Source of the DNA: Phyllobacterium myrsinacearum
GTDB lineage: Bacteria > Pseudomonadota > Alphaproteobacteria > Rhizobiales > Rhizobiaceae
Length of the DNA: 64,000 nt
Reading direction: 5' to 3'
Assembly (NCBI RefSeq): GCF_002980555.1
Contig: NZ_PVBT01000001.1
Span: 806,001-870,000, forward strand
This document shows, in pieces, positions 7,995 to 17,833 of this stretch. Every line of letters begins with the position of its first letter. Position 1 is the stretch's first letter. A program made the translations under genes and the position numbers. The notes under the pieces are model-generated. The model worked only from the letters and a program-made list of their open reading frames with translations. It did not search any database and was not told where the DNA came from.

Positions 7995-9137
7995 CTATTT
8001 CGGCGTCAGCCGCAGCAGGCGGCCGTTGCTTTCGTCTTCGATCAGCCAAAGCGCGCCGTCCGGTGCCACGGCGACATCGCGGATGCGATGGCCGAGCACC
8101 CATCGGTCCGCTTCCCTGGCACCGCCATCGGTGTCGAAGCTGATCCGCACGAAGCCTTTTTCGACCAGCCCGCCGATGAACGCCGATCCCTTCCATTGCG
8201 GGAAGAGGTCGCCCTGGTAAAACGCCAGGCCGGCGGGAGCGATGACCGGCGTCCAATAGACGAGCGGAGCCTCGAATTCCGGGCGGGTGTCATGGCGCGG
8301 GATGGGCGTTCCATTGTAATTGTCGCCGTTGGAGACAATTGGCCAGCCATAGTTGCGTCCCGGCTTCAAAAGGTTGAGTTCATCGCCACCCTTCGGGCCC
8401 ATTTCATCCAGCCAGAGCCTGCCTTTGGCATCAAAGGCAAGGCCATAGGGGTTGCGGTGCCCCAGGGTCCAGATCTGCGCTTTGATGCCGCCCTGCTTGG
8501 CCCAGGGATTGTCGGGGGGCGTCGATCCGTCGAGATTGAGCCGCAAAACTTTCCCGAGGGCCTGATCGGGGTCCTGCGCCGTGCTTGGCCGCATGCGATC
8601 CCCCGATGTGAGGAACAGGTGACGCCCGTCAGGCGAGAACGCTATGATTCCGCCGGGCTGTCCGCCGCTGCCCTTCGGCATCTGCCGCCAGATGACGTCG
8701 AGCCCCTTCAATTCGCCGGTCTTTCCGGTCAGAGAGAGCTCGGCGCGGGCGAGGGCGAGACTGCTGCCGCCAGCTCCCGGTTCCACATAGGTCAGGTAAA
8801 TCACGGGTTTGCGGGCAAAGTCCGGCGCAACTGCCACGTCAAGCAGCCCGTTCTGGCCGCCATAGGCCACTTTAGGAACGCCGCTTATCTCCGTTTTGTC
8901 CCCCTGCGGGGTCACGAGGAAAAGCCGGCCCGGTTTTTCCGTAATGAGCATGCGGCGATCGGGAAGGAAGGCTATGGCCCATGGCGTGTCGAAACGCGCA
9001 ACGGTCGTTGCCGTGAAAGGGGTGGTGGCGCTTGGCGCATTCCTGCCCGCGTTGACCGATGCGGCAGCCCATGCGACCGGGCCGGAACCGGCAATGCCAA
9101 GGATTGCAAGGACGACGGCAACCGCACGACGAGTCAT
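7995..9137 (-). CDS. periplasmic PQQ-dependent sugar dehydrogenase (GSDH family)
   Basis: A 380-residue protein with a signal peptide (cleavage near AWAAAS) and a six-bladed beta-propeller GSDH domain. Diagnostic segments are LDTPWAIAF-like FDTPWAIAFLPDRRMLITEK, GHRNPYGLAFDAKGRLWLDE and GGDELNLLKPGRNYGWP. The family covers soluble glucose dehydrogenases, sorbosone dehydrogenases and Ylii-type aldose dehydrogenases, which oxidise aldoses in the periplasm with PQQ. The usual E-H-G-P segment reads E-M-G-P here, so the metal/cofactor site differs slightly. GGAGGG precedes the ATG. No PQQ synthesis genes are nearby. Confidence 0.85.
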   Translation of the reverse strand: MTRRAVAVVLAILGIAGSGPVAWAAASVNAGRNAPSATTPFTATTVARFDTPWAIAFLPDRRMLITEKPGRLFLVTPQGDKTEISGVPKVAYGGQNGLLDVAVAPDFARKPVIYLTYVEPGAGGSSLALARAELSLTGKTGELKGLDVIWRQMPKGSGGQPGGIIAFSPDGRHLFLTSGDRMRPSTAQDPDQALGKVLRLNLDGSTPPDNPWAKQGGIKAQIWTLGHRNPYGLAFDAKGRLWLDEMGPKGGDELNLLKPGRNYGWPIVSNGDNYNGTPIPRHDTRPEFEAPLVYWTPVIAPAGLAFYQGDLFPQWKGSAFIGGLVEKGFVRISFDTDGGAREADRWVLGHRIRDVAVAPDGALWLIEDESNGRLLRLTPK

Positions 9138-9237
9138 GAAAGCCCTCCAGTGAATGCCCGTTAATGCCTGGCATTGGACATAGGTGTGCAGTCAGCCGTG
9201 TGCAAGCGTTGATCCGCGCAGAGAAGCGCGCGCTGAC

Positions 9238-9651
9238 TCAGTCGGCGCGGCGCCAGACCGAAACCTTGCAGATCAATCCGCCAAGGACGCAGCCGGACAG
9301 CTCGATACCCTGGTCCGAAACCTTTGCCTTGCCCGTATAGGTCTGGCCGTTCTCGGTGTTGTAAAGGGTACCGGAATAGGTTCCTTCGCCGGTCGGTTTC
9401 AATGTTACGGCCTGAATGCCGACAACGGGCCGGTTGCGCTTGGACGCATCCGGATTTTTCACATCATTGACAGGCGCACTCATCCAGACAACCGTGCCGC
9501 AAATCCCGGCACCGCAGTCGCTGAGCCGGACTTTCGTGCGGCCGGTATCATTGACATATGTTCCGGCGATGTCCGGTGCCTCAGCGGCCGATTGAGCAGT
9601 CAGTGCCGCGAGAAAAAGACACGAGAAAATAGCTTTTCGCACAGTAATCAA
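9238..9651 (-). CDS. DUF2147 secreted protein
   Basis: A 137-residue protein with a signal peptide (RKAIFSCLFLAALTAQSAAE) followed by a DUF2147 lipocalin-like beta domain: DIAGTYVNDTGRTKVRLSDC, then GICGTVVWM and ELSGCVLGGLICKVSVW. The Cys residues probably form disulfides in the periplasm. The start is taken as TTG 9651 because AGGAG lies 7 bases upstream; longer in-frame starts lack a ribosome binding site and would bury the signal peptide. Function of the family is unknown. Confidence 0.75.
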   Translation of the reverse strand: MITVRKAIFSCLFLAALTAQSAAEAPDIAGTYVNDTGRTKVRLSDCGAGICGTVVWMSAPVNDVKNPDASKRNRPVVGIQAVTLKPTGEGTYSGTLYNTENGQTYTGKAKVSDQGIELSGCVLGGLICKVSVWRRAD

Positions 9652-9838
9652 TGGATATCTCCTGGCCTTCGTGGGGCGTTGGGTTCGCAAGCCGGTTAAC
9701 AACCGCGTTTTGCGCACCCTTACAGGACAAGTATGGCATTCCTGTGCACAGGCGGAGCATGTGTTTTTGGTTTTTTATTTGCCGCATTCACACATCCTGC
9801 GTCAGCGCCGCTTATCCCTGGTGCATGCCAGCACAGGT

Positions 9839-10579
9839 TCAGCCGGCGTCATAATCCTTGATCCGGCCAAAGGTATAACCGCGGGCCTTCAGTCCCGTAA
9901 TCAGGGCTTTCAGATTGCCGGCGCCATTGAACGTGTCCTGAAACATCTCGTCATGCATCAGCAGGATCAGCTTGTTGGGCCGGGCCAATTTGCCGAAGCC
10001 GAAGAGGTGGTCGATTTCACTGAGCAAATGATCGACGGTTTGCACGGGTTTGCCGCTGTTTTCGTGGACCCATTCATGGTCCCAGCCGTAGAGAAAATAG
10101 CCGCTCGCCGCGACGAATTCGAAGTCCGGTTCTTCACGCCGGTCCTCCGGTTTGCCAATCGACAGATCGTCCGATGACAGGTCGGGAAGGCGGAAGACAT
10201 TGCGTCCCGGCAGGCGCGCATGGATTGGATTGCCGGTCAGGCCCAGCGAGGTGTTGGCGCGTGCAAGGTCGGCCAGCAATTCCTCAACGGAGGAATAGAA
10301 GAGGCGGTAATGATTGTTCGCATGGGTATAGCTGTGGTTGCCCACCGTAATGAACGGTATCGATCTGGCCTTTGTCACCAATGCCGCCCGCTCGCTGCTC
10401 GCATCGGCATGCAAGCCCACCATGAACATCGTGGCCGGAACATTTTGCGTTTGAATGACGTCCAGGATGTTCGACGTTCCCTCAAGCGGGCCGTCGTCGA
10501 AGGTCAGGTATATCGTTCGTTGTGCGAAAGCAGCGGACGAGAACATACATATCATCAAGCATAGAAATACGGTCCGCAT
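9839..10579 (-). CDS. secreted polysaccharide deacetylase (NodB-like)
   Basis: A 246-residue protein with a signal peptide (MRTVFLCLMICMFSSAAFA). The carbohydrate esterase 4 fold shows motif 1 TIYLTFDDGPLEGT (catalytic base and metal Asp pair) and motif 2 GNHSYTHAN (the two metal-binding His). A late LILLMHDE matches the motif 5 region. It probably de-N-acetylates peptidoglycan, chitin-like or exopolysaccharide sugars outside the cytoplasm. The start at 10579 is chosen because the signal peptide begins there; its ribosome binding site is weak. Confidence 0.85.
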   Translation of the reverse strand: MRTVFLCLMICMFSSAAFAQRTIYLTFDDGPLEGTSNILDVIQTQNVPATMFMVGLHADASSERAALVTKARSIPFITVGNHSYTHANNHYRLFYSSVEELLADLARANTSLGLTGNPIHARLPGRNVFRLPDLSSDDLSIGKPEDRREEPDFEFVAASGYFLYGWDHEWVHENSGKPVQTVDHLLSEIDHLFGFGKLARPNKLILLMHDEMFQDTFNGAGNLKALITGLKARGYTFGRIKDYDAG

Positions 10580-10830
10580 GGTTTTCTCTGAAACGGCAGC
10601 AAAGTACAATTTGATTGCTCTCAGCAATTTGTATGCGGATTTGTTTCATGTGGGGCGGGAGACTGTCAAGCGAGGCATCAGGTACTCTTCCCGTTGGCCG
10701 GATCGCATGATATTTGATTGAGCAAGGGATAACCGAAGCGTCGCCGCGAAACCCGACAGGCCATTGGTCCATGTCGGGAAGGGGATTGCCCTTCACTGCA
10801 TGGACAAGGATGCATTGGAGGGGTGAGAGA

Positions 10831-11988
10831 ATGAATATCAAGGTTATTTTCCTGGCGTTTGCGACCTTTGCGACGGGCACGGCGGAAAACATCATTGTCG
10901 GAATTTTGCCGGATGTCGCGTCCGGGCTTGGTGTTTCGATAGCGCTTGCCGGACAGTTGACGGCGGTATTTTCAATCAGCTTTGCGCTTGCCGCGCCGGC
11001 TGCGCTTTGGCTTACGGCGCGCGCCGAGCGCAAGACGGTATTTCTCGCCGCGCTCGTTCTCTTCATCGCCAGCAATCTGCTGGCGGCGGCCAGTCCCGGT
11101 TATGCCTGTCTATTCGCGGCGCGCGTGGGCATGGCGGCCGCAAGTGCAACGATCTGCCTTGTGGGCACAACATTGGCGACGGCGATGGCCGGTGAGGAGA
11201 TGCGCGGCCGCGCCATTGGCATCATCTTCATGGGGATCAGCGGTTCGCTCGTTTTGGGCGTGCCGATGGGCATGGCGATCGATGCATGGTTCGGCTGGCG
11301 GAGCGTCTTCGTTGCCCTGGCATTGCTGGCGGCAATCGTGCTCGTCATCAGCATGGCCGCGGTGCCTGTTTCAGGCCGGAGCGGGCAGGGCTCCCCGGGC
11401 TATCTGCGGCACCTGCGCGTGCGTGCGCTTGTCGGTGCGCAGCTGGTTTCCATCCTGATGATCGGCGGCCATTTCGTTGTTTTCGCCTATCTTGCGCCCT
11501 ATGCCGCAGATGCTGCCGGCATCCCAAAGCCATGGATTATTCCGGCCTTCATCGCATTTGGCGTCGCTGGCGTCAGCGGCGGGTATCTAGGCGGCTGGCT
11601 GTCCGACGGGATGTCACCCCGGTTCGCCATTCTGTTCGTGCCGTTTGCCTATCTGTCGGCTCTGGCAACCATCCCGCTCGCTGCGGGTCTGCCCTGGCTG
11701 GCATTCATGCTGATGATGATCTGGTGTTGCATCAGCTGGATGATTTCTCCGGTGGTGCAGAGCTTTTTGATGGCAACCAGTCCCGAGACCGCGCAAGCGG
11801 GCGTCAGCCTCAATTTCTCCGCGATGCACCTTGGCGTGGGGCTAGGAACAGCTGTCGGCGGCCTGACGATGAAGAATGCGTCACTGTTGGCGCTTCCCCT
11901 GTCGGGCGCGATCCTTGCAAGCCTGGCGGTGGTGTCGAGCGTCGTGGCAGTACGCTCTGCCAAGGCAGCGAGGTTCGCCTTTCCGTAA
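10831..11988 (+). CDS. MFS transporter, arabinose-efflux (AraJ/YdhP) type
   Basis: A 385-residue, 12-segment major facilitator of the DHA1 class. The N-terminus (FATFATGTAENIIVGILPDV) has the conserved T-x-E-x-x-x-x-G-x-L-P pattern of drug- and sugar-efflux members, and WFGWRSVFVALALLA matches the end of the first half. GGAG about ten bases upstream supports ATG 10831. The flanking genes give no clue to the substrate. Confidence 0.85.
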   Translation: MNIKVIFLAFATFATGTAENIIVGILPDVASGLGVSIALAGQLTAVFSISFALAAPAALWLTARAERKTVFLAALVLFIASNLLAAASPGYACLFAARVGMAAASATICLVGTTLATAMAGEEMRGRAIGIIFMGISGSLVLGVPMGMAIDAWFGWRSVFVALALLAAIVLVISMAAVPVSGRSGQGSPGYLRHLRVRALVGAQLVSILMIGGHFVVFAYLAPYAADAAGIPKPWIIPAFIAFGVAGVSGGYLGGWLSDGMSPRFAILFVPFAYLSALATIPLAAGLPWLAFMLMMIWCCISWMISPVVQSFLMATSPETAQAGVSLNFSAMHLGVGLGTAVGGLTMKNASLLALPLSGAILASLAVVSSVVAVRSAKAARFAFP

Positions 11989-12097
11989 CGACAATCGAGC
12001 GGCCCGCGCCGCCGTACCAAGCTGCAGGTGAGACATGTGTTGCCGGATATTCCGGCAGGTCCTATGGCTTTTGCAGGGATCGTCTATATCAACGCCA

Positions 12098-13351
12098 ATG
12101 CAGGAAACCCGCGGGGCGGGTCAGCGACAGGAGCATAAAATAGAGAGCGAAGAACAAACAACCGTCCCGCCGCGCGCAGCACGGCTGGTGCTGGTCACAC
12201 CTGACGGCGCGGTGGTCGGCAGCCTGCCGCCGATGCCTGTCGATGTTCCGTGGTGGCAGGAAGTGGAGTCCGTCGTGCGCGCCGCCCGCGAGCAGCATGG
12301 CATCGAGGTGACGATCCTGCGCCTGCTCGACGTGGCGCGGGACCGGCCGCCTGGGGTGGAAGTCACCTATCTCGCCGAGATTGCGGAGCCCGTGCCGGCG
12401 CAGGTCTGGACCGGGAGGATCGAAGCCCATGCGCTGCGCCGCGCCTACGCCACGCCCGGCGGTCCCGCCGCTGATCTCGGTTGGGCGGAGCAGGTGCTTG
12501 CCGGCCACGGCCTGGCTGCCACCGGCAAACCCGTTCAGGTTCGCACCTGGAATCTCTCCAGCGTCTGGCGCATCCCCATCGGCGGCCAATCGGCGTGGCT
12601 GAAAGTCGTGCCGCCGTTCCTGGGGCATGAGTCGCGCATCATCACCGCGTTGCGCGGACAGCGTGTTCCCGAACTGTTTGGACACGATGATAGCGGGCGC
12701 CTTCTGCTGGCGGAAATTCCGGGCAATGACCTGTTTGAGGCGTCCCTGCCGCAACTGCTCGGCATGGTGACGCTGCTTGTCGACATGCAGGCCCTGTGGA
12801 TCGGCCGCACGGAGGAACTGCGCGCCATGGGATTGCCCGACTGGCGCGGCGCGAGCCTGTCTGCCGAAATCGCCAGTGTCGTGCAGCGGACGAGCGCAGA
12901 ACTGTCGGGGGAGGAAGGCTCAGCGCTGCGGCGTTTCGTGGAAGAGCTTCCTGCCCGGTTCGCTGCACTCGACGCCTGCGGATTGCCGGATACGCTTGTT
13001 CATGGCGACTGCCATCCCGGCAATTTTCGCGGGACGGAACGGCAGCTGACGCTGCTTGATTGGGGAGACAGCGGTATCGGTCACCCGTTGCTTGACCAGC
13101 CGGCCTTTCTCGACGGGGTTGCACCGGAGCATGCGGAGGCAATCAAGGATCACTGGAATCGCGCATGGCTGGCCAGGGTGCCCGGCTGCGGCCCCGCCCG
13201 TGCCGCCGGTCTTCTCGCGCCGGTTGCCGCGGCCAGACGGGCCGTGATCTACCAGCGGTTCATCGATAATATCGAGCCGTCGGAGCACGTCTATCATCAC
13301 GGTGATCCAGCCGACTGGCTGCGCCGGACTGCGGCGCTGATGACGGCATGA
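12098..13351 (+). CDS. aminoglycoside phosphotransferase-family kinase with N-terminal domain
   Basis: About 417 residues. The C-terminal half is an APH-type kinase: catalytic loop LVHGDCHPGNF (Asp, Asn) and metal-binding LLDWGDSGIGHP. The first ~150 residues form a separate domain (RLVLVTPDGAVVGSLPPMPV, WWQEVESVVRAA). From memory this two-domain layout is far commoner in actinobacteria than in rhizobia. Base composition looks higher in GC than the neighbours by eye. Start codon is uncertain: ATG 12098 has no clear ribosome binding site, and AGGAG at 12129 lies inside the frame without a good start behind it. Antibiotic modification is not implied; many APH-fold kinases act on metabolites. 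Confidence 0.7.
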   Translation: MQETRGAGQRQEHKIESEEQTTVPPRAARLVLVTPDGAVVGSLPPMPVDVPWWQEVESVVRAAREQHGIEVTILRLLDVARDRPPGVEVTYLAEIAEPVPAQVWTGRIEAHALRRAYATPGGPAADLGWAEQVLAGHGLAATGKPVQVRTWNLSSVWRIPIGGQSAWLKVVPPFLGHESRIITALRGQRVPELFGHDDSGRLLLAEIPGNDLFEASLPQLLGMVTLLVDMQALWIGRTEELRAMGLPDWRGASLSAEIASVVQRTSAELSGEEGSALRRFVEELPARFAALDACGLPDTLVHGDCHPGNFRGTERQLTLLDWGDSGIGHPLLDQPAFLDGVAPEHAEAIKDHWNRAWLARVPGCGPARAAGLLAPVAAARRAVIYQRFIDNIEPSEHVYHHGDPADWLRRTAALMTA

Positions 13352-13392
13352 GATAATCGGACGGGTGCGCTTGCCGCCGGTTCCAGCACAGT

Positions 13393-13426
13393 GAAACGCC
13401 CGGGCGATTGATCACCCGGGCGTTTC
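13393..13426. terminator. bidirectional hairpin terminator
   Basis: GAAACGCCCGGG (13393-13404) pairs perfectly with CCCGGGCGTTTC (13415-13426) across a 10-base loop. It sits between the convergent kinase gene (stop 13351) and nrdJ (stop 13456). A-rich and T-rich ends on both strands suit bidirectional use. Confidence 0.75.
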
Positions 13427-13455
13427 ATTTGCAAATATGCGAAAGACCGCCGTGT

Positions 13456-16400
13456 TTAGCTGCAGCCGCTTGTGGCGCCGCAGGTATCGCACTTCAGGCA
13501 GGTGCCGTTGCGCACCATGGTGAAGTTGGAGCATTCGGAGCAGCTGTCGCCGGTATAGCCCTGCATCATCGACTTGATGCGGCGGTCGGACATCACCTTC
13601 TTTGCTTCGGCCTTGGCTTCTTCCGCCGCGGATTCCGCGCTGGCATCGTCAAACAGGGCGGAGGCAGCGGATGTCTCTTCTTCCAGCTGGTCCTTGGCGC
13701 GTTCCTCGTAGTCGCGCTTGAAGCCGGTGGCCTGATCCTGCGCCTGGGCAACGGCCGGCTTGGCCGCAACAGCAACCGCGGAGCGCGTCGCCAGTGCCGT
13801 CACGTTCGAGGCCATGGCCTTCGGTGTGCTAGCCGCGCCAAATCCCTTCGGATCGGGAGCGCCGGGGCTGACCATCTTCAGCACGGCGCCGCGGGTCAGG
13901 CCCTTGGAAACCGGCTCGGTCTTGCCCTCGGAAATACCGCGGCCGAGCGAAGTATTGGAGAAGTCGGACTGGTCGACATGGGCGAGGTCATGGCGGTCGA
14001 GATAGGAGACAGCCAGCTCGCGGAACACGTAGTCGAGGATCGACGTGGCGTTCTTGATCGCGTCATTGCCCTGAACCATGCCGGCCGGCTCGAACTTGGT
14101 GAAGGTGAATGCCTCCACATATTCTTCCAGCGGCACGCCATATTGCAGGCCGAGCGAGATGGCGATGGCGAAGTTGTTCATCATTGCGCGGAAGGCGGCG
14201 CCTTCCTTGTGCATGTCGATGAAGATTTCGCCGAGACGGCCATCATCGAACTCGCCGGTGCGCAGGTAGACCTTGTGGCCGCCGACGACGGCCTTCTGGG
14301 TGTAACCCTTGCGGCGGTTCGGCAGTTTCTCGCGGTCGTGGATATATTTTTCGACAATGCGCTCGACGATCTTTTCGGTGACCTGCACCGCACGGGCGGC
14401 AGCGGGTGCCTCGATCAGCGCCTCGATGGCGTCGTCCTCATCGTCGTCCACATCGGCGAGCAGCGAGGAATTCAGCGGCTGCGACAGTTTCGAACCATCG
14501 CGGTAGAGCGCATTGGCCTTCAGGGCCAGTTTCCATGACAGCATGTAGGCGGACTTGCAGTCATCCACGGTCGCTTCATTGGCCATGTTGATCGTCTTGG
14601 AGATCGCGCCGGAGATGAAGGGCTGGGCGGCAGCCATCATACGGATGTGGCTGTCGACCGAGAGATAACGCTTGCCGATCTTGCCGCATGGATTGGCGCA
14701 ATCGAACACCGGATAATGCTCTTCCTTCAGGAAGGGCGCGCCTTCCAGTGTCATCGCACCGCAGATATGGATGTTGGCAGCTTCGATTTCCTTCTTGGAG
14801 AAGCCGAGTGCCGGTAGCATTTCGAAGGAGAAATCGTTGAGCTGTTCATCGGTGAAGCCAAGGACGTTCTTGGCAAAATCTGCGCCAACGGTCCACTTGT
14901 TGACTGCGAACTTGATGTCGAAGGCTGACTTCAACGCCGTGTTCAGCGTCGCAATGATCTCGTCGGTAAAGCCCTTGGCCTTCAGCGAGCCCGGATTGAT
15001 GGCCGGTGCCTGGTTGAGATTGCCGTGACCGACGGCGTAAGCCTCGATTTCCGCAATCTGGCTTTCCGAATAACCGAGCGTGCGCAGGGCTTCCGGAACG
15101 GCGCGGTTGATGATCTTGAAGTAACCGCCGCCGGCGAGCTTCTTGAACTTGACCAGGGCGAAATCCGGCTCGATGCCCGTGGTGTCGCAATCCATGACCA
15201 GGCCGATCGTGCCGGTCGGCGCGATAACGGTGGCCTGCGCATTGCGGTAGCCGTGCTTTTCGCCAAGTTCCAGCGCCTTGTCCCAGGCCTGGCGGGCATG
15301 GGCGATCAGGTCCTGGTCCGGGCAGTCGGATGCGATCAGGGCGACCGGGTTGACGGCGAGGCCTTCATAACCCTGGGTTTCGCCATGGGCAGCGCGGCGA
15401 TGGTTGCGGATGACGCGCAGCATGTTGGCGGCATTTGGTGCATAACCGTTGAAAGCACCCAGCTCCTTGGCCATTTCAGCCGAGGTTGCATAGGAAATGC
15501 CGGTCATGATGGCGGTGAGGGCACCGCCGATGGCGCGGCCTTCAGCGCTGTCATAGGGAATGCCCGAGGTCATCAGCAGGCCGCCGATATTGGCGTAGCC
15601 GAGACCGAGCGTGCGGTATTCGTAGGAGAGGCGGGCGATTTCCTTGGACGGGAACTGCGCCATCATCACGGAGATTTCGAGGACGATGGTCCACAGGCGC
15701 GCCGTGTGCTCATAGCCCGTCACGTCGAACTTGCCATCCTTGCCGCGATAGGTGAGGAGGTTGATCGATGCGAGGTTGCAGGCCGTGTCGTCAAGGAACA
15801 TGTATTCCGAGCACGGGTTGGAGGCGCGGATCGGACCGGCCGCCGGGCAGGTGTGCCAATCGTTCATCGTGGTGTTGAAGTGCAGGCCCGGATCGGCGGA
15901 CGCCCAGGCGGCGTAACCGATCTTTTCCCAGAGGTCGCGGGCTTTCAGGGTCTTCATGACCTTGCCGTCCTTGCGGGCAGTCAGGCTCCAGTCGCCATCA
16001 TTCTCGACGGCGCGCAGGAATTCATCCTTGAGCGACACGGAATTGTTGGAATTCTGGCCGGCAACGGTGAGGTAGGCTTCGGAATCCCAGTCGGTGTCGT
16101 AGGTCTTGAAATCGATATCGGTGTAGCCCTGCTTGGCGAACTGGATAACGCGGTAAATGTAGTTTTCCGGAACCTGGTTCTTCTTGGCAGCCTTGATCTC
16201 GCGCTTCAGCGCCGGGTTTTTGGCGGGCTCATAGCAATCACCATTGTCGGCCTCGCAATTGACGCAGGCCTTCATGATGGCAGCCAGATGCTGCTTGACG
16301 ATCTTGGAGCCGGTCACGAGCGCGGCAACCTTCTGCTCTTCCTTGACCTTCCAGTCGATATATTCCTCGATATCCGGGTGATCGACATCAACCACGACCA

Positions 16401-17238
16401 TCTTGGCGGCGCGGCGGGTCGTTCCGCCCGACTTGATGGCGCCGGCAGCGCGGTCACCGATCTTGAGGAAGGACATCAGGCCGGAGGAGCGTCCGCCGCC
16501 GGAAAGCTTTTCGCCTTCGCCGCGCAGGAACGAGAAGTTGGAACCGGTGCCGGAGCCGTATTTGAACAGGCGGGCCTCGCGAACCCACAGATCCATGATG
16601 CCGCCTTCATTGACCAGATCGTCAGCAACGGACTGGATGAAGCAGGCATGCGGCTGCGGATGTTCGTAGGACGATTTTGATTTCGTCAGCTTGCCAGTGT
16701 CCGGGTCGACGTAATAGTGGCCCTGGCCGGGGCCGTCGATGCCGTAGGCCCAATGCAGGCCCGTGTTGAACCATTGCGGGGAATTGGGGGCGACGCGCTG
16801 GGTGGCGAGCATGTAGGCAAGCTCGTCACGGAAGGCGAGGGCATCTTTTTCCGAATCGAAATATTTGCCTTTCCAGCCCCAATAGGTCCAGGTGCCGGCA
16901 AGGCGATCGAAAACCTGGCGCGCATCCATTTCCGAGCCGTAACGTGCGTCGGCCGGCAGCGCTGCCAAGGCTTCCTCATCGGCAACCGAACGCCACAGCC
17001 ATGAAGGGACGGAATTTTCCTCAACCTTCTTCAGCTTGGCCGGTACACCTGCCTTACGGAAATATTTCTGTGCGAGAATGTCGGCTGCGACCTGACTGAA
17101 CTGGGCCGGCACATCGATATTCTCCAGACGGAACACAACAGAACCGTCGGGATTCTTGATCTCGCTCGTGGCTACGCGGAACTCAATGTCCGCATAGGCT
17201 GACTGATTCTCTTTGGTAAAACGCCGTTCGATCCGCAT
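13456..17238 (-). CDS. nrdJ: adenosylcobalamin-dependent (class II) ribonucleotide reductase
   Basis: A 1260-residue NrdJ of the long alphaproteobacterial type. It reduces ribonucleotides to deoxyribonucleotides using a cobalamin-generated thiyl radical and needs no oxygen. Visible landmarks are the active-site stretch [20 protein letters not shown], the barrel segment [20 protein letters not shown], and a C-terminal tail with paired cysteines ([19 protein letters not shown]) that shuttles electrons to the active site. It stands alone with a 595-base upstream region containing NrdR-type boxes; no cobalamin riboswitch core was recognised. Start ATG 17238 gives the family's usual N-terminus MRIERRFT. 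Confidence 0.96.
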   Translation of the reverse strand: MRIERRFTKENQSAYADIEFRVATSEIKNPDGSVVFRLENIDVPAQFSQVAADILAQKYFRKAGVPAKLKKVEENSVPSWLWRSVADEEALAALPADARYGSEMDARQVFDRLAGTWTYWGWKGKYFDSEKDALAFRDELAYMLATQRVAPNSPQWFNTGLHWAYGIDGPGQGHYYVDPDTGKLTKSKSSYEHPQPHACFIQSVADDLVNEGGIMDLWVREARLFKYGSGTGSNFSFLRGEGEKLSGGGRSSGLMSFLKIGDRAAGAIKSGGTTRRAAKMVVVDVDHPDIEEYIDWKVKEEQKVAALVTGSKIVKQHLAAIMKACVNCEADNGDCYEPAKNPALKREIKAAKKNQVPENYIYRVIQFAKQGYTDIDFKTYDTDWDSEAYLTVAGQNSNNSVSLKDEFLRAVENDGDWSLTARKDGKVMKTLKARDLWEKIGYAAWASADPGLHFNTTMNDWHTCPAAGPIRASNPCSEYMFLDDTACNLASINLLTYRGKDGKFDVTGYEHTARLWTIVLEISVMMAQFPSKEIARLSYEYRTLGLGYANIGGLLMTSGIPYDSAEGRAIGGALTAIMTGISYATSAEMAKELGAFNGYAPNAANMLRVIRNHRRAAHGETQGYEGLAVNPVALIASDCPDQDLIAHARQAWDKALELGEKHGYRNAQATVIAPTGTIGLVMDCDTTGIEPDFALVKFKKLAGGGYFKIINRAVPEALRTLGYSESQIAEIEAYAVGHGNLNQAPAINPGSLKAKGFTDEIIATLNTALKSAFDIKFAVNKWTVGADFAKNVLGFTDEQLNDFSFEMLPALGFSKKEIEAANIHICGAMTLEGAPFLKEEHYPVFDCANPCGKIGKRYLSVDSHIRMMAAAQPFISGAISKTINMANEATVDDCKSAYMLSWKLALKANALYRDGSKLSQPLNSSLLADVDDDEDDAIEALIEAPAAARAVQVTEKIVERIVEKYIHDREKLPNRRKGYTQKAVVGGHKVYLRTGEFDDGRLGEIFIDMHKEGAAFRAMMNNFAIAISLGLQYGVPLEEYVEAFTFTKFEPAGMVQGNDAIKNATSILDYVFRELAVSYLDRHDLAHVDQSDFSNTSLGRGISEGKTEPVSKGLTRGAVLKMVSPGAPDPKGFGAASTPKAMASNVTALATRSAVAVAAKPAVAQAQDQATGFKRDYEERAKDQLEEETSAASALFDDASAESAAEEAKAEAKKVMSDRRIKSMMQGYTGDSCSECSNFTMVRNGTCLKCDTCGATSGCS

Positions 17239-17252
17239 CTGCTTCGTCCTTG

Positions 17253-17268
17253 TCTCTATATATAGTGT
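17253..17268 (-). promoter_or_regulatory. NrdR box proximal to nrdJ
   Basis: Read on the nrdJ strand this is ACACTATATATAGAGA, matching 14 of 16 positions of the NrdR consensus acaCwAtATaTwGtgt. It lies only 15 bases before the nrdJ start codon, where repressor binding would block initiation or elongation. Confidence 0.6.
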
Positions 17269-17447
17269 TCATCGGGCGCCATGTGAAGAGCTGCGCACCA
17301 AGAACACAAACCCGCCCTATCCGGATTCAGTCCCTGAATCCGGTGCTGTCGCCGCGACCCGTCCTCGATGCGGTTTTTCCCGCTTCAGTCCCTGGCCCGG
17401 CGGCCCTTTTTTGACGCCTGTTTTGTGACTCGCCCCAAATGAGAATG

Positions 17448-17494
17448 TCACATTATCTGGTGTTGAATGTACCTGCAAACACTAAATATTGTGT
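17448..17494 (-). promoter_or_regulatory. tandem NrdR boxes upstream of nrdJ
   Basis: ACACTAAATATTGTGT (17479-17494) matches 15 of 16 consensus positions. TCACATTATCTGGTGT (17448-17463) matches 12 of 16. Their starts are 31 bp apart, about three helical turns, which is the typical spacing of cooperative NrdR operator pairs. They lie about 210-255 bp upstream of nrdJ and are likely to overlap its promoter. Confidence 0.75.
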
Positions 17495-17833
17495 TAAACA
17501 CCATTTACCCAACAAATATCTCTCGGTGCATGATGGTATTCTTCCCACTGCAGACACAGGTCATCCCCGGCATGCACCAGAAGGCGCAAGCTGCGAAAAA
17601 CACTGCATAAACTGGGAAAAAGACCGGTCACATTACTCCCCGGTCACGCCACTAACGCAACGACTGCCCTATAAAAAGTGACTCGGGGTCGAGCGTCAAG
17701 AATTAGTTTTTTACATATTTGTGACCGCAACATCTTGTGTGTCACATATGTGGATAACGGGGAGAACTTTCGCCTGTTTTTCCGGTAGCTGGCTATGCAT
17801 GGAAACGTGGCGCCACCCACCGGCCGACACCAC

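Larger units (their letters stand above)
17239..17833. other. long nrdJ leader and promoter region
   Basis: 595 noncoding bases. Besides the NrdR boxes it holds a strong hairpin CCGGATTCAG-TCC-CTGAATCCGG (17321-17343), a second copy of TTCAGTCCCTG at 17385-17395, and a palindrome CACATATGTG at 17743-17752. No reading frame with coding character and no cobalamin-riboswitch core was found. Confidence 0.5.

Noticed and set aside
15025-16680. Long open frame (551 codons) opposite nrdJ
   Set aside because: It is the antisense shadow of the strongly supported nrdJ gene; composition is His/Gly/Arg-skewed and matches no fold.
17239-17833. Cobalamin riboswitch upstream of the B12-dependent nrdJ
   Set aside because: The conserved core sequences expected for a cobalamin riboswitch were not found on the minus strand; NrdR boxes explain control better.
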